Part shown: positions 1 through 4,840 of the stretch, piece by piece
How positions within the stretch are numbered: position 1 is the first letter of the stretch
Layout: each line of letters starts with the position of its first letter
NCBI GenBank assembly: GCA_964431685.1
Contig: CAYSLA010000182.1
Location: forward strand, 1-6,671
Length of the DNA stretch: 6,671 nt
Reading direction: 5' to 3'
From: CAYSLA01 sp964431685
GTDB taxonomy: Bacteria > Armatimonadota > UBA5829
Position numbers and translations under genes: made by a program
The notes under the pieces: generated by a model
What the model saw: the letters and a program-made list of their open reading frames with translations, nothing else
What the model was told of the DNA's origin: nothing
Databases searched by the model: none

Positions 1-108
1 CTATTCAAGGTGGGCTAGATCGAAGCTCCCGTAGGGGAGCACTTCCATGTGCTCCGTGATGATGTCACGGTGCTGCGGGGCGGACATTGCTGCCCGCTCC
101 CGCTTCAT
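1..108 (-). CDS. Possible small protein, 35 residues, translationally coupled to the URO-D-family gene
   Basis: An ATG at 108-106 overlaps the TGA stop of the upstream URO-D-family gene as ATGA, and the frame runs 35 codons to a TAG at positions 3-1. The product is charged and starts MKRERAAMSA; it has no membrane segment, signal peptide or motif that I recognise. A purine-rich GTGGGA lies about seven bases before the ATG. An alternative start at the eighth codon (ATG at 87-85) has a better GGGAG upstream and would give 28 residues. The same ATGA arrangement joins the two clear gene pairs elsewhere in this window, which supports a real coupled ORF. However, 35 codons open by chance is common, and this could be plain downstream sequence. 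No function can be assigned. Confidence 0.35.
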   Translation of the reverse strand: MKRERAAMSAPQHRDIITEHMEVLPYGSFDLAHLE

Positions 109-1028
109 CCGAGTTCCCACTGGTGTAGTTCCTCCAGCATGATCTCGTAGTTTCTCAGGGGCATGCCTGGAAAGATCGTGTTGCTGGAGCTGTAGATGTA
201 CCCACCACCCGGAGATGCGTGCTCAAGGCAATATCGTGCGGATTTGCGCATTGCTTCGTCGGGGCCATCCTGGAGAAGATTGCACTGCACGTTGCCCATT
301 AGCGCCATCTTGCCGTGAGTCAACTTCTTTACTTCGGCTATGTCCATTCCGGCCATCGGGTCTATGGATTGCAGGGCGTCCGGGCCACAATCCAGAATCT
401 GATCAAGAACGGGCATAAGCATTCCATCGCTGTGAAAGATAGACTTAACTCCCAGTTCTCTTGCCCGGTTGACCAGTTGTGCAAGATACGGAGTGACTAT
501 CTCGCTGAAATCTTTGGGCGACACAAACGGGCCACCGTTGAATGCTACGTCGTGCGGCATGAACACAAAATCAGCCCCGGCATCGGCCAGCTTTTCGATG
601 AGATCAATGCCGCCCTGCACTCTGCGCCGCGCTTCCTGGTGGAGTGCCGCCCGATTCTCGATAAGATCGAGGGCAAATTGATCCCAATCGCTCACAGTTT
701 CGATAGCCCACAATGCCGCTCCAACCATTCCCCCAACTGCAATGCTGTCGCCAAACGTCTGTTTCGCAGCGATGACCCCGTCAGGGTCGCCCCAGGGCCA
801 ATAGACAGCCAGTGCGTCCCACTTAAAGCGCTCTACAATCCTCTCATAGATAACCATGCACCGGCTGATCTTCCGGTGTTTCTCTTCAGGAGCGCAGTTC
901 CAACTATTCCTGTCAGGAAAACTCAGGCCGAATGCCTCGTTTTCCAACTCAAACATTGATTCAAAATGGGGCGGACGATCGGTCTGCCGAAACTCGAGCG
1001 CCGCCACGAACCGTTCACGGCCTGTCAT
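105..1028 (-). CDS. Uroporphyrinogen decarboxylase (URO-D) fold protein, methyltransferase-like paralogue
   Basis: This 307-residue cytoplasmic protein has the family's N-terminal pattern (MTGRERFVAALEF, then RQTDRPP at 14-20, like the T.RERV..AL.....DR.P of URO-D paralogues). The core shows DFVFMPHDVAFNGGPFVSP around 153-171, FHSDG at 198-202, SIDPMAGMDI at 221-230, LMGNV at 243-247 and a C-terminal SSSNTIFPGMPLRNYE. Family members either decarboxylate uroporphyrinogen or move methyl groups between corrinoid proteins and thiols. The HemE N-terminal substrate motif (MRQAGRY-like) is absent, so a haem role is unlikely. The Zn-binding His-x-Cys of MtaA/CmuA-type methyltransferases is His199-Ser-Asp201 here, and the later Cys is also missing, so the metal site must differ. 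At 307 residues it is slightly short but looks complete. The start is fixed by GGAGG at 1037-1041, eight bases before the ATG. No corrinoid protein is adjacent within the window. Fold confident, substrate unknown. Confidence 0.9.
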   Translation of the reverse strand: MTGRERFVAALEFRQTDRPPHFESMFELENEAFGLSFPDRNSWNCAPEEKHRKISRCMVIYERIVERFKWDALAVYWPWGDPDGVIAAKQTFGDSIAVGGMVGAALWAIETVSDWDQFALDLIENRAALHQEARRRVQGGIDLIEKLADAGADFVFMPHDVAFNGGPFVSPKDFSEIVTPYLAQLVNRARELGVKSIFHSDGMLMPVLDQILDCGPDALQSIDPMAGMDIAEVKKLTHGKMALMGNVQCNLLQDGPDEAMRKSARYCLEHASPGGGYIYSSSNTIFPGMPLRNYEIMLEELHQWELG

Positions 1029-1055
1029 TCAATAATCCTCCATTGTCGAGTGTTG

Positions 1056-1108
1056 CGGGAACTTGTTCCCGGAACTTACGCCGGTATCGGGAACAAGCTT
1101 CCCGATAC
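1056..1108. repeat. Pair of GGGAAC/GTTCCC palindromes
   Basis: Two adjacent palindromes lie 28 bases upstream of the URO-D-family start. The first is CGGGAAC-TT-GTTCCCG (1056-1071). The second has a perfect 10-bp stem GTATCGGGAA/TTCCCGATAC (1084-1093 with 1099-1108) and a 5-base loop. The two are also inverted copies of each other: CTTGTTCCCG at 1062-1071 matches CGGGAACAAG at 1088-1097, so alternative larger folds exist. This looks like a dispersed intergenic palindromic repeat, or a two-site operator for the divergent genes on either side. No T-tract follows, so it is not a standard intrinsic terminator. Confidence 0.6.
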
Positions 1109-1162
1109 ACCGAAGGATCAAGGTCGAAATCACCAGTCTACTCATTTTCGTTGTTCTCCCAC

Positions 1163-1191
1163 TTGCGCAGCTCGGCGCTACGTTGTACACT
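1163..1191 (+). promoter_or_regulatory. Weak sigma70-like promoter candidate for the sigma-factor operon
   Basis: TTGCGC (1163-1168) and TACACT (1186-1191) are separated by 17 bases, a canonical spacing, but match consensus only 3/6 and 4/6. A start near 1198 would give a leader of about 130 nt that contains the folded repeat at 1221-1298. An ECF-type promoter recognised by the sigma factor itself would be expected for an autoregulated operon, but I could not find a convincing GGAAC/-10 pair at the right spacing. Confidence 0.25.
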
Positions 1192-1220
1192 TTCAACAGG
1201 GATTATGCGTTTACCTTCTT

Positions 1221-1298
1221 GACCTCCCCCTAACCCCCTCCGAAACGGAGGGGGGGCAATCGCTCCCTCCCCTGGTAGGGGAGGGTTGGGGAGAGGTC
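1221..1298. repeat. 78-bp three-way-junction palindromic repeat in the sigma-factor leader
   Basis: The element folds completely. The outer stem pairs 1221-1233 with 1286-1298 (GACCTC with GAGGTC, then one mismatch, then six more pairs including one G-U). Arm one is CCCCCTCCG/CGGAGGGGG with an AAA loop (1234-1254). Arm two is CCCTCCCCT/AGGGGAGGG with a GGT loop (1265-1285). Both arms are perfect 9-bp stems, and the outer stem abuts both. TCTT occurs directly on each side (1217-1220 and 1299-1302), which could be a 4-bp target duplication but is short enough for chance. C-rich palindromes of this style are familiar as dispersed REP-like repeats in many bacterial genomes. It ends 30 bases before the chosen sigma-factor start. 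Confidence 0.75.
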
Positions 1299-1310
1299 TC
1301 TTGGACCGAT

Positions 1311-1318
1311 GAGAAAGG
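1311..1318 (+). promoter_or_regulatory. Ribosome binding site choosing the GTG start of the sigma factor
   Basis: GAGAAAGG lies 10 bases before the GTG at 1329 and is the best purine-rich tract near the beginning of sigma homology. It is moderate in strength. It favours GTG 1329 over the in-frame TTG at 1338, and over distant upstream starts that would translate the palindromic repeat. Confidence 0.45.
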
Positions 1319-1328
1319 CCGTGCCGGC

Positions 1329-1919
1329 GTGCGAGACTTGAGGAGCGAAGACGAGTTGCTCATAGGGCGGTTTCAGGGCGGTGACCGCGAGGCATTCGAC
1401 AGATTGATGAGAGCACACGTGGATCGGGTGTTCGCGCTGGCTTGGAGCGTTCTGCGCAACAGGGAAGACGCGATGGACGCAAGCCAGGAAGTTTTCGTGC
1501 GTCTGTACAGACACCTGCCCAAGTTCACGGCATCGGACAACCTGAACGCGTGGCTATACAGAGTCTGTCTGAACCAATGTATAGACCTCAAGCGCAGAGC
1601 AAAACTCCGTCCGATTTCCGCAATAAGCGATGAGGAGATAGAACGGCTGAGAGGCTATCCGGACGAGGAGCCGGAGTTCCGCGCATACCAGACCGAGAAC
1701 GGACGTATGATAGCTGAAGCTGTGGACGCACTTCCGAACCGGCAGCGCACAGTTTTCGTGCTGCGACACTATAGGCTGATGTCTCTTAACGAGATTGCCG
1801 AGACGATCGGGTGCAGCACCGGAGCCGTGAAGACTCATCTGTCGCGTGCCACGGCCAGTCTCCGCACCAGACTGGCTGGATTGGTAATGCGGGAGCAGCA
1901 CGGAGGTAGACCAAAATGA
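1329..1919 (+). CDS. ECF-family RNA polymerase sigma factor
   Basis: This 196-residue protein has the ECF two-domain layout. Region 2 spans about residues 8-90: ELLIGRFQGGDREAFDRLM, then the region 2.2 core DAMDASQEVFVRLY at 47-60 that contacts the polymerase clamp, then AWLYRVCLNQCIDLKRR. Region 4 spans about 128-182: ALPNRQRTVFVLRHY, then the helix-turn-helix MSLNEIAETIGCSTGAVKTHLSRATASLR that reads the -35 element. A short acidic linker (DEEIERLRGYPDEEPEF) separates them. The frame is open far upstream to an ATG at 966, but that reading would cross the start of the divergent gene and the palindromic repeat and has no sigma homology; GTG 1329 gives the usual family length. Its TGA overlaps the ATG of the anti-sigma gene as ATGA. 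It is expected to be held inactive by that partner and to direct transcription of an envelope-stress regulon. Confidence 0.95.
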   Translation: MRDLRSEDELLIGRFQGGDREAFDRLMRAHVDRVFALAWSVLRNREDAMDASQEVFVRLYRHLPKFTASDNLNAWLYRVCLNQCIDLKRRAKLRPISAISDEEIERLRGYPDEEPEFRAYQTENGRMIAEAVDALPNRQRTVFVLRHYRLMSLNEIAETIGCSTGAVKTHLSRATASLRTRLAGLVMREQHGGRPK

Positions 1920-2653
1920 ACTGCAACAAAGCCAGAAGACTGATGGGACCATGCCTGTACGGTGACCTGACGGAAATAGAGACAGGCGAACTGCTCAGCC
2001 ACATAGACTCGTGCAGCAGGTGCAGGGCGGATGTGGAAAGCCGGCGCGAGACACTTGACCTGATACCTGATACTGGACCGGCTCTTACCGACGAGCAGAG
2101 AGACAGAATGGCCTGGTACGTAAAGGGAGCGGTGCGGCCGACAGAAAGCAATGCCCGCTGCTGGTCATTAGGGTTTTCCCGGGCATACGCGTGTGGAGCA
2201 GCCCTGATGCTGCTGGTCGGATTCGCCCTGGGTGCACTGGTCGGGGCGAGGAGCCCACGCCCAGTTCATTCAGACCTGATCCCGGCAACAAGTGCCGCAA
2301 GCCGATCGACACCCGCGCGCAAGGGCGAGCTTGCCGATGGGACCCATTCGGTCAGCAGTCAACAACCAGCTAATGACGAGGCCGCCGGTGTCGAGCAAGA
2401 TGACGGCAACGCCAGCCAGCCAGGCGGTTCTACCGTGATGGATGTCGCACGAAGAATGGCTCCTCTGGCAACGACTAATCGGCGCGATGAGCCGCGCAAG
2501 CCGGGACGGATAATCGTGCTGGATGAGCCAGCGCCGATCGTACAATCGGACGACTCTTCGGAGAAACCGCAGACGCAGGAGAAACTCAATGCAACTACAC
2601 TCCCCAAAGCCACCGGACTCAACGACGTGCAGAAGGCCCCAGGAGGGAACTAG
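1916..2653 (+). CDS. Anti-sigma factor, zinc-finger (zf-HC2/ZAS) membrane protein
   Basis: This 245-residue single-pass membrane protein has an N-terminal cytoplasmic zinc-binding anti-sigma domain: Cys3, then H29-x3-C33-x2-C36 (HIDSCSRC), the classic ZAS signature that clamps an ECF sigma factor. A hydrophobic segment at about 91-111 (YACGAALMLLVGFALGALVGA) is followed by Arg, which fits an N-in topology. The remaining ~130 residues would be outside the membrane and are polar, Ser/Ala/Asp-rich and probably disordered, with no recognised sensor domain. It has a strong GGAGGT at 1902-1907, eight bases before its ATG, and overlaps the sigma stop by ATGA, which should keep the two proteins near equal levels. 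Release could be by proteolysis or by oxidation of the zinc cysteines; the sequence does not decide which. The family call is firm. Confidence 0.92.
   Translation: MNCNKARRLMGPCLYGDLTEIETGELLSHIDSCSRCRADVESRRETLDLIPDTGPALTDEQRDRMAWYVKGAVRPTESNARCWSLGFSRAYACGAALMLLVGFALGALVGARSPRPVHSDLIPATSAASRSTPARKGELADGTHSVSSQQPANDEAAGVEQDDGNASQPGGSTVMDVARRMAPLATTNRRDEPRKPGRIIVLDEPAPIVQSDDSSEKPQTQEKLNATTLPKATGLNDVQKAPGGN
2641..2647 (+). promoter_or_regulatory. Strong Shine-Dalgarno inside the anti-sigma gene end
   Basis: AGGAGGG sits in the last codons of the anti-sigma gene, 10 bases before GTG 2658 and 13 before the adjacent in-frame GTG 2661. It fixes the third gene's start after the anti-sigma stop. 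The same frame is open back to an ATG at 2523 inside the anti-sigma gene, but the Arg-rich residues read there would mask a clear signal peptide. Confidence 0.75.
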
Positions 2654-2657
2654 CAAG

Positions 2658-3770
2658 GTGGTGAACGCCGGAAGTAGTATTCCCCCCTGTCTGGGAGTCA
2701 TCATTGCACTTCTGGCGTATTCATCCACGTGCTGCCAGGCTCAGTCCGACCCCACTGTGACCGTCCGGCCAGTGGAACCCAGGACTCCCACGGTCACTGT
2801 GCGTCCCGCGCCTGCAACCACCGAGCCCGCGTCTCAGTCGGCGGTGCTTCTGGTGATCGATGACAAGATCGTGCCGTCCGAATCGCTGGAACTGGTTCGC
2901 GGCCAACAAGTCATGATATGGATAAGGGAACTCCAGAACCTGGGCTGGGGAACGGTGTCAGCAGCGTCCGGCGGCAGGTCCGTTCTCAAGGGTAACGGCG
3001 TGAGCCTGTCATTCAAGGCCGGGGAATCGACGGCGATGGTCAACTCACTGTCAGTGAAACTCCCTGTCAACGTATACTCCAAAGCCGGCAAGACGATGGT
3101 GCCTCTGTCGTTCGTGGCAAAATCTCTCGGGATGAAATATGACCTTGCCATAAGACCCGTGGCAACCATCACAACCGGCTCCGCAACGCTTGCTGGCGGA
3201 CATAACACGATCGAGGGAACGGCCGTCTTCAACGGAAAGGCAGTCTCAGGCCTGGTGGTACGGGTTACTGATGAGGAGATGAAGGTGGTCGACGGAGCCA
3301 CGGCTCGCAGCAGATCCGATGGCACTTTCACTATCGGCAATCTGCCGGATGGCAAGTACTACGCATACATCTACAGTGGGGATAACCCCGAGTATTTCAA
3401 CAGGCAGTCCAAGCTGATCAGTGTCAGCGGAGGTGAGACAGCCCGTGTTGAACCCATCAGGCTTGGCAGAATCATCCAGCCGAAATCTCCGGCCACCGGT
3501 GCCGAGGTATCGCCCGTTCAGGGGGCGGTCAAGTTCTCGTGGTCGAGCTGTGAGGGGACGGCCACCTACAAGCTCACCATCCGCGCTCAAAGCGACAGAA
3601 GAACAGTCGCCCAGCTTACGTCACAATCGCCGAGTGCCACGGTCCGAGCCGACACGTTGACTGCGGGTACCAGATATGAAGCGGAAGTGGAAGCCCACAA
3701 CGCCGACGGCGAGTACATAGGCGGCACACCGGGCAGCGGGGCATATCCGTGGGTGTTTGGCGTAAGGTGA
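2658..3770 (+). CDS. Secreted stalk-domain protein with carboxypeptidase-regulatory-like and fibronectin-III-like domains
   Basis: A 370-residue exported protein. Residues 1-28 form a signal peptide with core CLGVIIALLAYSS and probable cleavage after CQA. A short linker repeats TVTVRP twice (34-51). Residues 62-165 resemble the copper amine oxidase N-terminal (stalk) domain: VLLVIDDKIVP, later MVPLSFVAKSLGMKYDL, equivalent to the family's VPLR.v.ealG..v.wd. Residues 184-270 resemble a carboxypeptidase regulatory-like beta-sandwich (IEGTAVFNGKAVSGLVVRV, SDGTFTIGNLPDGKYYAYI). Residues 274-370 resemble a fibronectin-III-like domain (SPATGAEVS, FSWSSCEGTATYKLTI, LTAGTRYEAEVEA). No catalytic motif is visible, so an adhesive or structural cell-surface role is likely, and this is not an amine oxidase. 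It starts four bases after the anti-sigma stop, so it belongs to the sigma operon and may be its output or an extracytoplasmic partner. GTG 2661 is an equally possible start. Confidence 0.8.
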   Translation: MVNAGSSIPPCLGVIIALLAYSSTCCQAQSDPTVTVRPVEPRTPTVTVRPAPATTEPASQSAVLLVIDDKIVPSESLELVRGQQVMIWIRELQNLGWGTVSAASGGRSVLKGNGVSLSFKAGESTAMVNSLSVKLPVNVYSKAGKTMVPLSFVAKSLGMKYDLAIRPVATITTGSATLAGGHNTIEGTAVFNGKAVSGLVVRVTDEEMKVVDGATARSRSDGTFTIGNLPDGKYYAYIYSGDNPEYFNRQSKLISVSGGETARVEPIRLGRIIQPKSPATGAEVSPVQGAVKFSWSSCEGTATYKLTIRAQSDRRTVAQLTSQSPSATVRADTLTAGTRYEAEVEAHNADGEYIGGTPGSGAYPWVFGVR

Positions 3771-3790
3771 GCCAGGACCGAATCGTCAAA

Positions 3791-3824
3791 CCTGCGCGGC
3801 AGGAATCGCACTACGCGGCAGGAA
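3791..3824. repeat. 11-bp direct repeat with weak hairpin in the convergent gap
   Basis: CGCGGCAGGAA occurs at 3795-3805 and again at 3814-3824, a 19-base period, between two genes that converge. The first copy is part of a small hairpin CCTGC-GCG-GCAGG (3791-3803) with a 5-bp stem and no T-run. This 59-base gap should hold termination for both operons, but no proper intrinsic terminator is visible on either strand, so termination may be Rho-dependent or occur within the genes. Confidence 0.5.
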
Positions 3825-3829
3825 GACCG

Positions 3830-4840
3830 TCAGTAATCTTTCAGTCCGAATAGTCCCTCAAAGGCAAACAGCGCGGGCATGCCTCCGGTGTGGATGAACA
3901 CCACTGGGCGAGAACGATCGATCTCGCCGTCCAGAGCGAGACCGATGAGCCCGGACATCGCCTTTCCAGTGTAGACCGGGTCGAGGATGAGGCATTCGGT
4001 ACGGGCGGCGGTCAGGATCGCCTGGTTTCCGAGATCGGATGGAACACCGTATTGCTGCCCGTAGTAGCCGTCACATATCGGCAGGTCAGCAGCCGTGAAG
4101 GGCTCGGAGAGGCCAAGAAGCTCGGCGGCCTCATTGGCGATCGGGAGCAGGTGTCTGCCGATGGAATCAGCCTTGCCTGTGACGCTTATTCCAATCAACC
4201 TGGCGTTTGGCAGGAAGAGCTTCAGGCCGATGGCGCACCCGATAAGGGTGCCACCAGAACCCACTGCGACGACTACAGTCGGGGCCTCCTCGCCGGTCAA
4301 CTGCGCCGCGAGTTCACGCATACACTGTACATAGCCCATATCCCCCAGTGCAGATGATCCACCGAGCGGTATGACATAGGGGTTTGCCCCCTGTTTGCGC
4401 AAGTCTTCCGCTACGGCGTCCATCTCGGCAATCATATCCTTCACGGTTGCATCCGCCATCAGCCGCACCTCGGCGCCCAGAACCGCGTCCAGTATGAGAT
4501 TGCCCTGATCGGCTTCCGGCAACGGTCCTCCCAGAACCAGAATGCTTCTCGGAATTCCGACGGCGTTCGCTGCGGCAGCAGTCAGACGAGCGTGGTTCGA
4601 CTGAATCCCGCCACAGGTGATGATCGTATCAGCATGCTTGCCGAGAGCGTCCGCCATCAGAAACTCAAGTTTGCGAACCTTGTTGCCGCCGCCTCCGAGC
4701 GTGGTGCAATCATCGCGCTTAATGAGCAGACGATGCAGGCCGAGGCGCTGGGCCAGACGCGGCGCTTCGGTAAGAGGAGTCGGCCAGGCGCCCAGGAGAT
4801 GCCGTGGAAGCGAATCCAGTCGGTCGACTGCATGTTTCAT
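3830..4840 (-). CDS. dcyD: D-cysteine desulfhydrase (PLP-dependent, ACC deaminase family)
   Basis: A 336-residue fold-type-II PLP enzyme, the normal family length. It would convert D-cysteine to pyruvate, ammonia and H2S in the cytoplasm. Visible motifs are the Schiff-base lysine K54 in GGGGNKVRKLEF, the SNH of CGGIQSNHARLTAAAA (Ser81), phosphate-binding GSGGTLIG (194-201), the tyrosines of DGYYGQQYG (257-265), DPVYTGKAMSGL (287-298) and HTGGMPALF (317-325). Two positions separate D-cysteine desulfhydrases from ACC deaminases: the residue after DPVY (Glu in ACC deaminase, here Thr291) and the one before GG.PAL (Leu in ACC deaminase, here Thr318). Both point to desulfhydrase. The ATG overlaps the upstream anti-sigma-like gene's TGA as ATGA, and GGAG lies eight bases before it (4849-4852). 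Activity on other D-amino acids or beta-chloro-alanine is possible. D-cysteine detoxification or use as sulphur source is the known family role. Confidence 0.9.
   Translation of the reverse strand: MKHAVDRLDSLPRHLLGAWPTPLTEAPRLAQRLGLHRLLIKRDDCTTLGGGGNKVRKLEFLMADALGKHADTIITCGGIQSNHARLTAAAANAVGIPRSILVLGGPLPEADQGNLILDAVLGAEVRLMADATVKDMIAEMDAVAEDLRKQGANPYVIPLGGSSALGDMGYVQCMRELAAQLTGEEAPTVVVAVGSGGTLIGCAIGLKLFLPNARLIGISVTGKADSIGRHLLPIANEAAELLGLSEPFTAADLPICDGYYGQQYGVPSDLGNQAILTAARTECLILDPVYTGKAMSGLIGLALDGEIDRSRPVVFIHTGGMPALFAFEGLFGLKDY

Noticed and set aside
315..959. Plus-strand open frame of 214 codons antisense to the URO-D-family gene
   Set aside because: The opposite strand carries clear family motifs and a strong ribosome binding site; this frame has neither.
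105..1028. HemE, haem-pathway uroporphyrinogen decarboxylase
   Set aside because: The conserved N-terminal substrate-binding motif is missing, and the C-terminal half matches the paralogue pattern with HSDG instead.
1056..1097. GGAAC boxes as ECF-type -35 elements for the sigma operon
   Set aside because: The boxes are part of the palindromes, and no matching -10 appears 16-17 bases downstream of any of them.
1554..1952. Minus-strand open frame antisense to the sigma factor
   Set aside because: It is fully covered by the sigma-factor and anti-sigma genes and has no motif or start signal.
2658..2750. Lipoprotein signal in the secreted third protein (Cys24/Cys25)
   Set aside because: The residues before the Cys pair (YSST) do not form a lipobox with a hydrophobic -3 residue; ordinary cleavage after CQA fits better.
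2658..3770. Copper amine oxidase
   Set aside because: Only the N-terminal stalk-like domain is present; the catalytic domain with the topaquinone tyrosine and copper histidines is absent.
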